Assembly: GCA_002307185.1 (NCBI GenBank)
Contig: DBTT01000011.1
Coordinates: 76,013-140,012, forward strand
From: Bacteroidales bacterium UBA1309
GTDB lineage: Bacteria; Bacteroidota; Bacteroidia; Bacteroidales; Dysgonomonadaceae
DNA: 64,000 nt
Direction: 5' to 3'
Shown here: positions 36,114 through 45,551 of the stretch, in pieces
Numbering within the stretch: position 1 is the stretch's first letter
Layout: each line of letters begins with the position of its first letter
The notes under the pieces: model-generated
Database searches by the model: none
Told to the model about the DNA's origin: nothing
The model's input: the letters and a program-made list of their open reading frames with translations, nothing else
Position numbers and translations under genes: made by a program

Positions 36114-38018
36114 TCAATAAGACCGTTTGTTTACACCCTCAATATAATTCAAGAATGCTGTGTTCACCATCCGGTTACCTCCAGGAGTAGGATAATTTCC
36201 AGAAAAATACCAGTCACCTTGATGATTAGGGCATGCCTTGTGCAAAGCATCAACGGTTTGATAAACAATCTTGACCTCAGCCTTAGTGCCTATCGGAGTA
36301 AGCATTTCCGCAATCTTATCAGAAACTTCCTGATCGGTGAAAGGCTCGTAAATTTCTTTCACGTAATTCACCACTTCCTCTTTCGGTTTGTTCCGTTGAT
36401 CTGCCGACTTTTTATAGACACGGTCGATAATATAGCCCATATTCCGCTCTTTCAGCAGTTCGATGGCTGCCCGAAAGGCGATAAACTCCTTCATCCGGGA
36501 CATATCGATACCATAACAGTCGGGGTAACGAATCTGCGGTGAAGACGAAACAATTATAATCTTCTTAGGTTGCAACCTATCCAAGATTTTGATAATACTT
36601 TGTCTCAATGTGGTCCCCCTGACAATGCTGTCGTCGATCACCACCAGGTTGTCAACACCGGGTTTAATGGAGCCATAAGTGATGTCATAGACGTGCGCAG
36701 CCAAATCATCGCGTCCTGAATCTTGTGCGATAAATGTTCTGAGCTTGATATCTTTAATGGCGACTTTCTCGGCGCGAACCCTTCTTTTTTGCAAAATATG
36801 GTTCAACTCATCGAGGGTAATATCACCTCCTTTTTCTTTAATCTCCTCAAAGGCAAGTTCATCCATATGCTTCTCGAAGGCCTGCACCATTCCGAAGAAG
36901 GCCACCTCTGCCGTATTGGGTATAAAAGAAAAAACCGTATTTTCCAAATCTCCTTGAACCGCTTCGATGATATTAGGTAGTAATAAGCGGCCGAGTTCTT
37001 TCCGCTCTTTGTATATGTCGGCATCCGAACCCCTCGAAAAATAAATCCGTTCGAAAGAACAAGGTGTAATGTTCGGCTTCTTTTCCAGAATCTGGGAAAT
37101 CTTCACGGTGCCATCCTTCTTAATAATAATAGCTTGGCCTGCTTCCAGTTCTTTCACTTGCGAAATTTGCAAATCCATCGCCGTCTGAATCACCGGCCTT
37201 TCGGAAGCAACCACCACAATCTCATCATCCTGGTAGTAAAATGCAGGCCGGATACCCCATGGATCACGCAACACAAATCCGTCGCCACAACCGATCAAAC
37301 CTCCAATCACGTAACCTCCATCCCATTGAGCACTCACTTTCCCGAGCATATAATGGGGATCCAAGTTCTTTTCGATTTCGCTGTTTAGAGCTTCCCCTTT
37401 GAGTGTGGGATCATTCTTTACAGCCTTGTCGTATTGGTATTGCACTTCTCTATCCAAATAATGCCCAAGTGTCTCAAGCAAAACAAAAGTGTCCGCATAA
37501 TCCCTTGGATGCTGCCCTTGCTCCACCATGCTTGCGAACAATTCATCCACATTCGTCATATTGAAATTCCCGGCAAGTGCCAAGTTGCGCGAACGCCAGT
37601 TGTTCCTCCTCAAGAAAGGGTGGACATACGAAATCCCATCCTTTCCAGTTGTGCTGTAACGCAAGTGCCCGATAAACAATTCTCCGGCAAACGGAAGATT
37701 TTCTTTGGCATAGAATGGGTCGTCCAAACGCTCTTTCGGGATATTCGCAAAGTTTTTGTGCACATTTGCGAAAATCTCGGAAATAGCACCGGAACCGGTA
37801 GCTCTTTCCCTAAAAATAAATTCCGAACCGGGGCCCGATTCTATTTTAACCACAGCCAAACCGGCGCCTTCCTGTCCACGATTGTGCTGTTTCTCCATCA
37901 ACAAATAGAGCTTGTTCAATCCATATTGCCAAGTGCCGTACTTTGCCTTGTAATACTCCAAAGGCTTAAGAAGGCGAATCATGGCAATACCACACTCGTG
38001 CTTTAATGCTTCTGTCAT
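36114..38018 (-). CDS. Amidophosphoribosyltransferase-like protein (long PurF homologue)
   Basis: A 634-residue protein with a class II glutamine amidotransferase domain and a phosphoribosyltransferase domain, the layout of PurF (first step of purine synthesis). The likely nucleophile is C9 (HECGIAMI), which would have to become N-terminal by processing. The PRPP-binding motif VVIDDSIVRGTTLRQS lies near 455-470. It is about 150 residues longer than classical PurF. Bacteroidota often carry a normal PurF elsewhere plus this long form, so its exact reaction is uncertain. It starts 36 nt after glmS, another glutamine amidotransferase, and is probably co-transcribed. Confidence 0.85.
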   Translation of the reverse strand: MTEALKHECGIAMIRLLKPLEYYKAKYGTWQYGLNKLYLLMEKQHNRGQEGAGLAVVKIESGPGSEFIFRERATGSGAISEIFANVHKNFANIPKERLDDPFYAKENLPFAGELFIGHLRYSTTGKDGISYVHPFLRRNNWRSRNLALAGNFNMTNVDELFASMVEQGQHPRDYADTFVLLETLGHYLDREVQYQYDKAVKNDPTLKGEALNSEIEKNLDPHYMLGKVSAQWDGGYVIGGLIGCGDGFVLRDPWGIRPAFYYQDDEIVVVASERPVIQTAMDLQISQVKELEAGQAIIIKKDGTVKISQILEKKPNITPCSFERIYFSRGSDADIYKERKELGRLLLPNIIEAVQGDLENTVFSFIPNTAEVAFFGMVQAFEKHMDELAFEEIKEKGGDITLDELNHILQKRRVRAEKVAIKDIKLRTFIAQDSGRDDLAAHVYDITYGSIKPGVDNLVVIDDSIVRGTTLRQSIIKILDRLQPKKIIIVSSSPQIRYPDCYGIDMSRMKEFIAFRAAIELLKERNMGYIIDRVYKKSADQRNKPKEEVVNYVKEIYEPFTDQEVSDKIAEMLTPIGTKAEVKIVYQTVDALHKACPNHQGDWYFSGNYPTPGGNRMVNTAFLNYIEGVNKRSY

Positions 38019-38054
38019 AGTATAATTAATTTTCCTCTTTGAATTTCGGGAATT

Positions 38055-39902
38055 TTATTCAACTGTTACCGATTTTGCCAAATTTCTTGGCATGTCCACG
38101 TCCCGATTCTTGGTTACGGCAATATGATAGGCCAACAATTGCAATGGAATACATGATAACAACGGGGACAAACATTCTTTTGTTTTGGGAATTTCAATGC
38201 AATGGTCAGCCATCGATTTGATTTCGGTATCACCCTCACTGATAATAGCGATCACGCGTCCTTTTCGGGCCTTTATTTCCTGAATGTTGCTTACTATTTT
38301 TTCATGAATTGCATTGTCTGAGGCAATAGCCACAATCGGCATTTCGTTATCAATCAAAGCAATAGGGCCATGTTTCATTTCAGCAGCCGGATATCCTTCA
38401 GCATGTATGTATGAAATTTCTTTCAATTTCAATGCTCCTTCCAATGCAACAGGATAGCTGAATCCGCGTCCCAAATAAATGAAATTATGTGCATAAGTGA
38501 ATATGGAAGCCAGTTGCTTAATCTGTTCGTTCAATGCCAGAATTTTCTCTATCTTATTCGGAATCAAGAGCAATTCTTTCAAAATACCTTCGTATTCCTC
38601 CTGCTTGATTGTTCCTTTTTGATTTGCCAAAGTGAGGGCAATCATTGTCAGAACCATCACTTGTGCTGTGAAAGCTTTGGTGGAAGCGACACCGATCTCC
38701 GGCCCACAGTGGGTGTAGGAGCCGGAATCCGTATTTCGGGGAATAGATGACCCCACCACATTGCAAACCCCATAGACAAACGCACCTGCTTTGCGAGCCA
38801 ATTCCACCGCAGCCAAAGTGTCTGCGGTTTCACCCGATTGAGAAATCGCGATTACGATATCCGTACTGTTAATCACTGGATTACGGTATCTAAACTCGGA
38901 AGAATATTCCACTTCTACCGGAATTCGGCAAAACTCCTCAATCAAGTATTCGCCGATCAATCCGGCATGCCACGAAGTGCCGCAAGCGATGATTAAAATA
39001 CGTTTGGCTTCGAGAAACTTCTCCTTGTGGTCTATAATTCCAGACAAAATGACGTTAGTCGCCTCCTGATTAACACGACCGCTCATGCAGTTTTTCAATG
39101 TTTCGGGCTGTTCGAATATTTCTTTTAGCATGAAATGAGAGAATCCGCCTTTTTCAAGCTGGCTCAAGTTCATTTCAAGTTCTTTGATCTTGTGTGTCTT
39201 TTGCACATTGGAGATTGTGACAATCTTAGGTTCTGTTTTTCCACGTTCAATAATCGCAATTTCTTCGTCATCCAAATAAATCACCTTGTTGGTATATTCA
39301 ACAATCGGAGATGCATCCGAACCAAGGAAAAATTCATCGTCTCCTATCCCTATCACCAACGGGCTACTTTTTCTGGCAGCAATTATACAATTCGGGTTGC
39401 CTCGCTCTAGCACTGCAATGGCATACGCACCAACAACCTGGTTCAATGCCAATTGAACGGCTGTAAACAGGTCACATTGATTGGTTGACTTGATGTATTC
39501 GATCAATTGAACAAGCACCTCCGTGTCGGTGCTACTTTGAAAGGTATAGCCTTTTTGAAGAAGTTCTTTTTTGATGACTGCATAGTTTTCTATAATTCCG
39601 TTATGGATAAGAGCTAAAGACTCGGATTGAGAATAATGAGGGTGTGCATTGACATTGTTTGGTTCGCCATGAGTCGCCCAACGTGTATGTGCGATGCCAA
39701 TGTTACCGGTGATGTCTTTACTTTTAGAGAACTCCTCCAAATCTTGAACCCTGCCTTTTGTTTTGTAAACTGAGAGTTCATTCTCTTTATTGATTAGAGC
39801 AATTCCGGCACTATCGTAACCTCTATATTCGAGACGGTGCAATCCTTTAATCAAAATAGGGTAAGCATCCCTATTTCCAATATAACCAACAATACCACAC
39901 AT
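38055..39902 (-). CDS. glmS: Glutamine-fructose-6-phosphate aminotransferase GlmS
   Basis: A 615-residue isomerising aminotransferase that makes glucosamine-6-phosphate for peptidoglycan and LPS. C2 after the initiator Met (MCGIVGYIGNRDA) is the amidotransferase nucleophile; YRGYDSAGIAL follows. Two SIS sugar-isomerase domains hold CGTSWHAGLIGEYLIEE and SQSGETADTLAA, and GRGFSYPVALEGALKLKE plus AEGYPAAEMKHGPIALID. The C-terminus DMPRNLAKSVTVE is the normal lid. No glmS ribozyme is expected in this phylum, and the ~70 nt leader has no room for one. Confidence 0.97.
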   Translation of the reverse strand: MCGIVGYIGNRDAYPILIKGLHRLEYRGYDSAGIALINKENELSVYKTKGRVQDLEEFSKSKDITGNIGIAHTRWATHGEPNNVNAHPHYSQSESLALIHNGIIENYAVIKKELLQKGYTFQSSTDTEVLVQLIEYIKSTNQCDLFTAVQLALNQVVGAYAIAVLERGNPNCIIAARKSSPLVIGIGDDEFFLGSDASPIVEYTNKVIYLDDEEIAIIERGKTEPKIVTISNVQKTHKIKELEMNLSQLEKGGFSHFMLKEIFEQPETLKNCMSGRVNQEATNVILSGIIDHKEKFLEAKRILIIACGTSWHAGLIGEYLIEEFCRIPVEVEYSSEFRYRNPVINSTDIVIAISQSGETADTLAAVELARKAGAFVYGVCNVVGSSIPRNTDSGSYTHCGPEIGVASTKAFTAQVMVLTMIALTLANQKGTIKQEEYEGILKELLLIPNKIEKILALNEQIKQLASIFTYAHNFIYLGRGFSYPVALEGALKLKEISYIHAEGYPAAEMKHGPIALIDNEMPIVAIASDNAIHEKIVSNIQEIKARKGRVIAIISEGDTEIKSMADHCIEIPKTKECLSPLLSCIPLQLLAYHIAVTKNRDVDMPRNLAKSVTVE

Positions 39903-39968
39903 ACAACTCGATTTTTATGTTTTCGTAAAATATTAATTTGAAAAATAGATGCTCTTTTTTGAGATGCG

Positions 39969-39976
39969 CAAAGTTA
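39969..39976 (-). promoter_or_regulatory. -7 box TAACTTTG for glmS
   Basis: CAAAGTTA on the plus strand reads TAACTTTG leftward, 67 nt before the glmS ATG. No -33 element is clear. Confidence 0.45.
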
Positions 39977-40252
39977 ATCAAAAATGGATTTAACTCCTAT
40001 CGTTTTCATACGATGATAAGGTGATTCACATCCTCTTGTACATAAAAACTGTTAAACAGCATTCCTCCCAAATAATAATCCTGTATAACAAGATATAGAA
40101 AGTATCTTCAAAATAGATTTAACTAACTAAAAATAAAATATTTAAAAACAAATAAACAAGAAAAAATCAAATAAGAATCTGACCGAATCCGACAAGTAGT
40201 CGTAGCAACTGCATGTAATTTTATGGTTGAATTCAATATGAAAAATAAACCG

Positions 40253-40260
40253 TATTTTTG
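40253..40260 (+). promoter_or_regulatory. -7 box TATTTTTG for free methionine sulfoxide reductase
   Basis: TATTTTTG lies 20 nt before the ATG at 40280, inside the upstream open frame. A TTG at 40227 is 23 nt away, longer than ideal. The box supports the downstream start. Confidence 0.45.
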
Positions 40261-40279
40261 CAAAAAAAAGATTGATAGC

Positions 40280-40762
40280 ATGCACCATATCGAAACAAGT
40301 TCAGCAAATGTCACGAAAGAAGACAAATACAAAAGTTTGCTTCCTCAATTGAAAGCTCTCATTTCAGGCGAAGACGATCTCGTTGCTAATCTGGCGAATA
40401 TTTCATCGGCTTTGAAAGAGATATTCGGTTTTTTTTGGGTGGGATTCTATTTGGTAAAAGAAGGGCAATTGATCCTTGGCCCTTTTCAGGGAACTGTAGC
40501 TTGTACACGAATCAAGCATGGAAAAGGCGTTTGCGGAACAGCATGGAAAGAAAAACGAACAATCATAGTGCCTAACGTAGATGCTTTCCCGGGACATATT
40601 GCTTGCAGTTCGGCATCCAAATCGGAAATTGTTGTTCCCATTATTCTGGAAAAAGAGGTGATTGCGGTATTGGACATCGATAGCGATTTGCTGAATGATT
40701 TTGAATCAACGGATCAATATTATCTGGAGAAGATAGCCGAATTAATTGTTACCCATAGCTAA
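40280..40762 (+). CDS. msrC: GAF-domain free methionine-(R)-sulfoxide reductase
   Basis: A 160-residue single GAF-domain enzyme that reduces free methionine-R-sulfoxide with thioredoxin. The three catalytic/resolving cysteines of the family are at C75 (GTVACTRI), C85 (KGVCGTAW) and C109 (GHIACSSASKSEIV). The C-terminal VLDIDSDLLNDFESTD is typical. The frame is open from 40223, but the ATG at 40280 (MHHIETSS) gives the usual family length, and the promoter box lies between the two candidates. Monocistronic. Confidence 0.92.
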   Translation: MHHIETSSANVTKEDKYKSLLPQLKALISGEDDLVANLANISSALKEIFGFFWVGFYLVKEGQLILGPFQGTVACTRIKHGKGVCGTAWKEKRTIIVPNVDAFPGHIACSSASKSEIVVPIILEKEVIAVLDIDSDLLNDFESTDQYYLEKIAELIVTHS

Positions 40763-40863
40763 AAACAAAAAAAACAATCAAAGAGATTCCCTTGTGATTA
40801 TTGCATTGGCTTTCCGAACACCTTTAGGCCAATCGGACGGATAGTAGAACAAAGAATTAGGGC

Positions 40864-40934
40864 AAAAAAAAATGGTTGTCATCACGACAACCAATCTTTA
40901 TTGTTAACCTTAAATCTAATACCATGAAAAACTT
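40864..40934 (-). ncRNA. Candidate small RNA with own promoter and terminator
   Basis: A leftward transcription unit of about 70 nt in a gap with no gene. A full promoter lies upstream (40939-40968). The putative RNA has an A/U-rich 5' half that includes CATGGTATTAGATTTAAGG (minus strand), then an 8-bp hairpin (TGGTTGTC at 40873-40880 with GACAACCA at 40886-40893) and nine T residues, a textbook intrinsic terminator. I have the impression of having seen similar sequence in other Bacteroidales intergenic regions, but this is memory and not a search. A short ORF is possible, but there is no good coding signal. The exact start is approximate. Confidence 0.6.
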
Positions 40935-40938
40935 GATA

Positions 40939-40968
40939 CAAAGATAGAGACTTTTTTGTGTTATACAA
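40939..40968 (-). promoter_or_regulatory. Promoter of the candidate small RNA
   Basis: Read leftward, TTG (40966-40968), 19-nt spacer, TATCTTTG (40939-40946). It is one of the best two-element promoters in the window, yet no gene lies downstream for 180 nt and the next is on the other strand. Confidence 0.65.
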
Positions 40969-41151
40969 CATATTCCAAAAACATATTTCTTAAATTAAAT
41001 TTATTTAACCAAATCGGGGGTTTTTAATACATAATCCACTTATTCCAATGGGGGGCTATGCAACCCGCAAACCCCATAATTAGCCTCGACACCCATGGAA
41101 GAAAGGGAAAAAAGAATGAACCCATATGCTTCAATTCTATTAACAATAAAG

Positions 41152-41159
41152 TACCTTTG
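41152..41159 (+). promoter_or_regulatory. -7 box TACCTTTG for ABM monooxygenase
   Basis: TACCTTTG matches TAnnTTTG and lies 32 nt before the ATG at 41192. No -33 TTG is seen. Confidence 0.45.
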
Positions 41160-41191
41160 CATCAATTAAAACTCTAAAAAAATTACCACTC

Positions 41192-41467
41192 ATGATCAGA
41201 CTGAACGTATTTTTACAGACAGAAGGCGGAAATAATGCGAAAGTATTGGAGGCCGCCAAAGAATTAACGGCGGCGTCACTAAAAGAAGAAGGTTGCATCG
41301 CTTACGACGTGTTTGAAAGTGCTACTCGCCCCGGAATATTATTAATATGCGAAACTTGGGCGGACGAGGCAACACTTGCTACTCACGAAAAATCGGAAGC
41401 ATTTCTCAAAAATATACTGGTATTCAATGAGTCTTCAAAAATCAAAATTGAAAAATTCGAATTTTAA
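41192..41467 (+). CDS. Antibiotic biosynthesis monooxygenase (ABM) family protein
   Basis: A 91-residue single-domain ABM (YgiN-like) ferredoxin-fold protein. The family pattern is visible: a first strand (IRLNVFLQTEG), KELTAASLKEEGCIAYDVFES, then ICETWADEATLATHEKSEAF with the conserved W and H. YgiN-type members act on quinols, but substrates cannot be assigned from sequence. It is monocistronic with promoter and terminator on both sides. Confidence 0.88.
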   Translation: MIRLNVFLQTEGGNNAKVLEAAKELTAASLKEEGCIAYDVFESATRPGILLICETWADEATLATHEKSEAFLKNILVFNESSKIKIEKFEF

Positions 41468-41485
41468 CCAAGGTTTTCACACTGC

Positions 41486-41524
41486 AACAAGGGATGCAAC
41501 TTCAAGCTGCATCCCTTGTTTTCA
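41486..41524 (+). terminator. Terminator after ABM gene
   Basis: AACAAGGGATGCA (41486-41498) pairs perfectly with TGCATCCCTTGTT (41508-41520), a 13-bp stem with a 9-nt loop, followed by T residues. Confidence 0.88.
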
Positions 41525-41562
41525 AGCACAATTCCTATTTTTCACAAAAAAGGGCCAATTCT

Positions 41563-42459
41563 TCAAACAGAACCAACATTTTCGTGATACAGATGATGGA
41601 TAATTCCGTCTGCCAAACCCACTTTCGGAACATAAATTTCGTTTATCTTGCAAGTTTTGCAGATTATGTTGAATATCTTCATAGCCGGAATAATAACATC
41701 GGCGCGGTAGTTCTTCAATTTATAGTTCAGGATTCTCTCGTCATATGTCATCCCTTTCATTGTTTCATAAAACACCCGAATTTCGGGATAGCTGATGTAT
41801 TCATTTTCCTTCTTTCCTAACAGCTTGTGTATCTTATTGATATTTCCGCCAGATCCAATGATGCTCAACGGGAAATAATCTTTATAGAATTTTTTCAACC
41901 ACTTTCTTAGTTCATTGTATTCACCTTCATCCACTGCATCGGACAGAATACGAACCGTTCCCAATTGAAAAGAGCGGGTCAAAATCTTCCGCTGGTTATT
42001 GAAAAGGACAATTTCGGTACTGCCTCCCCCAACATCCACATAAAGGTAATTCCGGTTTTTGTCCATCACTCTTTCCAGTCCGCCTGCTTCGAAGATAATG
42101 TCAGCTTCTTCTTGCCCGTTGATTATTTCGATATGGATACCGGAATTCTCACGAATGAGCTCCACAATTTCAGCACCATTTGAAGCATCGCGCATGGCAC
42201 TTGTGGCGCAAGCCCGATATCTATCGACACCATACACCTTCATCGAGTAAGAGAAGGCATACATGGCATTCATCATCATCTCCTGTTTTTGTACCGAAAT
42301 ACATTTCTTGGTGAACACATCCTCGCCTAAGCGAATGGGCACACGCAAAAATGCAGCTTTTTTGAAATCAACACTCAGGCCATCGGTGTCAACATCGTAA
42401 ATCAACAAACGAATAGCATTGGAACCAATATCAATAGCGGCCAATGTTTCAGTTTTCAT
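41563..42459 (-). CDS. ppx: Ppx/GppA-family phosphatase (first copy)
   Basis: A 298-residue member of the ASKHA-fold Ppx/GppA family (exopolyphosphatase or pppGpp phosphatase). The phosphate-binding loop is AIDIGSNAIRLLIYD (start), and the second glycine-rich loop is YVDVGGGSTEIVLF near 140. It lacks the C-terminal HD-like domain of E. coli Ppx, so it is a short form. The start overlaps the end of ppk by 11 nt, indicating translational coupling. The neighbourhood makes polyphosphate the likely substrate. It is paralogous to the gene at 44631-45551. Confidence 0.9.
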   Translation of the reverse strand: MKTETLAAIDIGSNAIRLLIYDVDTDGLSVDFKKAAFLRVPIRLGEDVFTKKCISVQKQEMMMNAMYAFSYSMKVYGVDRYRACATSAMRDASNGAEIVELIRENSGIHIEIINGQEEADIIFEAGGLERVMDKNRNYLYVDVGGGSTEIVLFNNQRKILTRSFQLGTVRILSDAVDEGEYNELRKWLKKFYKDYFPLSIIGSGGNINKIHKLLGKKENEYISYPEIRVFYETMKGMTYDERILNYKLKNYRADVIIPAMKIFNIICKTCKINEIYVPKVGLADGIIHHLYHENVGSV

Positions 42460-44512
42460 TATTTCCTCTCATCTTTTTATAAAAATCGTATAATTCCACT
42501 TGCGAACGACAAACTTTCTCGTCAAATGCAACTACATAATTATTCTGTGTGAAAACAGAGAGATCTCGGGCTTTGACATTATCCGCCCACTGGATTTCAA
42601 AGAACTGTTTCAAGGTTTTCTTAATTTTAGAGTCCAAAATTGGAATCCCCACTTCAACGCGCCGGTCAAGATTGCGGGTCATCCAATCGGCACTCATTAT
42701 ATGCACCAGATTATCACCTCCGTTGCAAAAGATGCTCAACCTTGCATGTTCCAGGTATTTATCCACAATGCTTATTATACGAATATTCTCGCTCAATCCT
42801 TTTTGCTGAGGCTGGAGGCAACAAGCCCCACGAACGATCAGCCGGATCTCGACGCCACTTTGGCTGGCTTCATACAAGCGATTTATTATACGGTCGTCGG
42901 TCAAACTATTGAATTTGGCATAGATAAATGCCCGTTTGCCTTTCTGCGCATTTTTGATTTCCCGTTCTATCATGTCTTCAAACTTACCGCGAAGATAATA
43001 CGGAGAAACCAATAATTGTTTACAGACAAAACGTTTGTGGGGATTCAACAGAAAATCAAATACGGCACGGGCATCCTGGACAATCTGGATATGGGAAGTA
43101 AATAGCCCAAAATCGCTGTAAACACGGGCAGTATCTTCGTTGAAATTGCCGGTGCCGACATACACATATCCTTTCAACGCAGAATTTTCCTTTCGCTCCA
43201 CCAACACGAGCTTGCTGTGCACCTTCAACCCTTCCACGCCGTGGATCACTTTGACACCACCTTTCTGGAGCAGTTCGGAGCTTTCCACGTTTTGCTCTTC
43301 GTCAAACCGGGCAAACAGCTCCAGCAAGGCATACACTTTTTTCCCGTTTTTCGCGGCATTAATCAATGTATTCACCACTTTCGAATGGCCTGCAGTGCGG
43401 TAAAGCGTAATGTAAATACTCTCCACCTTGGGGTCAATGGCTGCCTCGCGGAGAAAGTCGATAAAGTGGTTGAAAGTATGGTATGGATAATTCAAGAAGA
43501 TATCTTTTTTATGGATCACACCCAAAACGCTGGAAAAGGGCTTGATGTCGGGATGAGCCAGCGAAGGAGGACTCACCGCTTCAAGCTCGGGGCGAATTTT
43601 CGGGAAACGCATCAAATCCCGTTTCAAATGATAACGGCCGCTCGCCTCCATGCTGTCGATATTTCTCAACCGAAGCTTTGATTTAATAATTTCCAGCAAG
43701 TCGGCAGGCATATTCTGGTCATAGACAAGGCGGATAGGTTGCCCATGCAAACGATTTTCGATGCCATCCTCTATTTTTTCCAATAAACTCTTAGAGATGT
43801 CATCGTCCAATGTCAACTGCGCATCGCGGGCGATCTTAAAGGTGTATGCCGAAATCTCGTCATAATTGAACATAAAAAATATGTCGTTCAGACACAAGCG
43901 TATAATGTCATCCAAAAAGATAATGCAATTGCGCCCGCCAAAAGACGGCAACTGCACAAAACGCGGGCAAGCCTCGCTCACCGGAATCTGGATAATGGCA
44001 TATCCTGCCGCAGAATTCCTTTTCTTGGCAGAAACCATTTTCACGGCATGATAAATATAATTGTCGGTAATAAATGGCATTTGGGTGCTTTTCCTCAAAA
44101 TCAGAGGCACCAAACGGGGACTCACAACGGATGAAAAATAATCAATACAAAAAAGCTTCTGTTCTTCGTTAAGTTGGCTCTCGTTGACAATGAAGATACC
44201 GTGTGTCTCCATTTCCGACAATACTTCCTTATATACAGTATCAAATTTTTCTTGCGACTCAAGGACACGCGCATTCAACAGCGGCAGCAGTTTCTTAGCC
44301 GGAAAATTTCCAGAAAATGCAGGAGGATTCTTTCCTCTGAATTGAGCCATACGGATCACATTGGCCAATCGCACCTTGATGAATTCATCCTGGTTGTTCG
44401 AAAAAATACCCAAAAACCGCAACCGCTGCAACAGAGGGACTGTTTTGTCCTGTGCTTCCTGCAACACCCTGTCGTTAAAGCTCAACCAACTAAGGTCTCG
44501 ATTATTAATCAT
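42449..44512 (-). CDS. ppk1: Polyphosphate kinase 1
   Basis: A 687-residue PPK1, which reversibly makes polyphosphate from ATP. Domains in order are N (NRDLSWLSFNDRVLQEA), head, and two phospholipase-D-like C domains. The autophosphorylated histidine is in GLKVHSKLVLV near 431, and the second essential histidine in KYLEHARLSIFCNGG near 587. Length matches the E. coli enzyme (688). It sits between two short ppx genes, overlapping the downstream one by 11 nt; the upstream one is 118 nt away. Confidence 0.96.
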   Translation of the reverse strand: MINNRDLSWLSFNDRVLQEAQDKTVPLLQRLRFLGIFSNNQDEFIKVRLANVIRMAQFRGKNPPAFSGNFPAKKLLPLLNARVLESQEKFDTVYKEVLSEMETHGIFIVNESQLNEEQKLFCIDYFSSVVSPRLVPLILRKSTQMPFITDNYIYHAVKMVSAKKRNSAAGYAIIQIPVSEACPRFVQLPSFGGRNCIIFLDDIIRLCLNDIFFMFNYDEISAYTFKIARDAQLTLDDDISKSLLEKIEDGIENRLHGQPIRLVYDQNMPADLLEIIKSKLRLRNIDSMEASGRYHLKRDLMRFPKIRPELEAVSPPSLAHPDIKPFSSVLGVIHKKDIFLNYPYHTFNHFIDFLREAAIDPKVESIYITLYRTAGHSKVVNTLINAAKNGKKVYALLELFARFDEEQNVESSELLQKGGVKVIHGVEGLKVHSKLVLVERKENSALKGYVYVGTGNFNEDTARVYSDFGLFTSHIQIVQDARAVFDFLLNPHKRFVCKQLLVSPYYLRGKFEDMIEREIKNAQKGKRAFIYAKFNSLTDDRIINRLYEASQSGVEIRLIVRGACCLQPQQKGLSENIRIISIVDKYLEHARLSIFCNGGDNLVHIMSADWMTRNLDRRVEVGIPILDSKIKKTLKQFFEIQWADNVKARDLSVFTQNNYVVAFDEKVCRSQVELYDFYKKMRGNNEN

Positions 44513-44630
44513 AGCGTATTCGTATTAATGTATCTAAGTTACAATATAAATATTTAAAAATTCAAATTATTGACAAAAAACCATCGGGATGCGAGATTTA
44601 ACGATTGTTTCAGCCATAAACCGCCCGAAT

Positions 44631-45551
44631 TCAGCCTTCAGAATTAGCTGCCGGCAGGAGCGAATTGTCCGTATGGGATCGCCGAAGATACAGATCTCGT
44701 ATAATACCATCGGAGACCCCAATGATCGGGGTTTCAACAGCCAATGCTTTGGCGGCTTTCATCACCTTGAGGTAGATTTGTATGGCAGGAACAATTTCAG
44801 TAGCACGGTTCAGGTTCATATTATAGTTCATCACCCTTTCCTCCACGCTCATGCCCCTCACCTTGTTGCAAAACGAGATCAGTTCCTCGCGCTTGATCCG
44901 CCCCTTTCGTCGCAAAAGGGAATCCACCTTGTTGATATTACCCCCTGACCCCACCATGACAATCTTGGATAGTGTTTTGCAATGCTCATTCACCCAGTTT
45001 TTCAATCGCTCCCACTCCGCTTGTTCAGTCTCCTTGTCAAGGGTGCGGATTGTCCCCAACTTAAAAGACTCATTGGCTATTTCCTGCATTTGGTAAAACA
45101 ACACCAAATCGGTGGATCCCCCACCAACATCGGTAAAAAGATAGGCTTTGCCAGTATCAAAGTCACGCCCCAAATTGTTGAGCAGGATATAGCGGGCCTC
45201 CTCTTTGGTGTCAATGACATGAATCTCGATCCCTGTTTTCGTGAAAACATAGTTGGCCACATCCCAACGGTTGCTCGCTTCGCGCAAGGCAGAAGTGGCG
45301 CACACCCTCCAGCGATCCACATCGTTTACTTCAAGAATACCCTTGAATGATGTCAGGAGCAATGCCAATTTTTCTTTTTTCACATCACTGATAAACCCAT
45401 TCGAGAATGTATCCTCTCCCAATTTGAGGGGTATCCTGACCATAATATCTTTCTTGAAATAAGGTTCGTTGTTGTAATCAATCACATCGCTGATAAGCAG
45501 ACGCACCGAGCTGGAACCTATATCAATCGCACCTAATCGCTTTGTTTTCAT
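44631..45551 (-). CDS. Ppx/GppA-family phosphatase (second copy)
   Basis: A 306-residue short Ppx/GppA protein. It has AIDIGSSSVRLLISD at the N-terminus and TDVGGGSTDLVLF near 140. It is clearly paralogous to the copy at 41563-42459 along its length (shared VGSGGNINK and DGII-LYL patterns) but diverged, so the duplication is old. The two flank ppk1. One may act on polyphosphate and the other on pppGpp, but sequence alone does not decide which. Confidence 0.88.
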   Translation of the reverse strand: MKTKRLGAIDIGSSSVRLLISDVIDYNNEPYFKKDIMVRIPLKLGEDTFSNGFISDVKKEKLALLLTSFKGILEVNDVDRWRVCATSALREASNRWDVANYVFTKTGIEIHVIDTKEEARYILLNNLGRDFDTGKAYLFTDVGGGSTDLVLFYQMQEIANESFKLGTIRTLDKETEQAEWERLKNWVNEHCKTLSKIVMVGSGGNINKVDSLLRRKGRIKREELISFCNKVRGMSVEERVMNYNMNLNRATEIVPAIQIYLKVMKAAKALAVETPIIGVSDGIIRDLYLRRSHTDNSLLPAANSEG

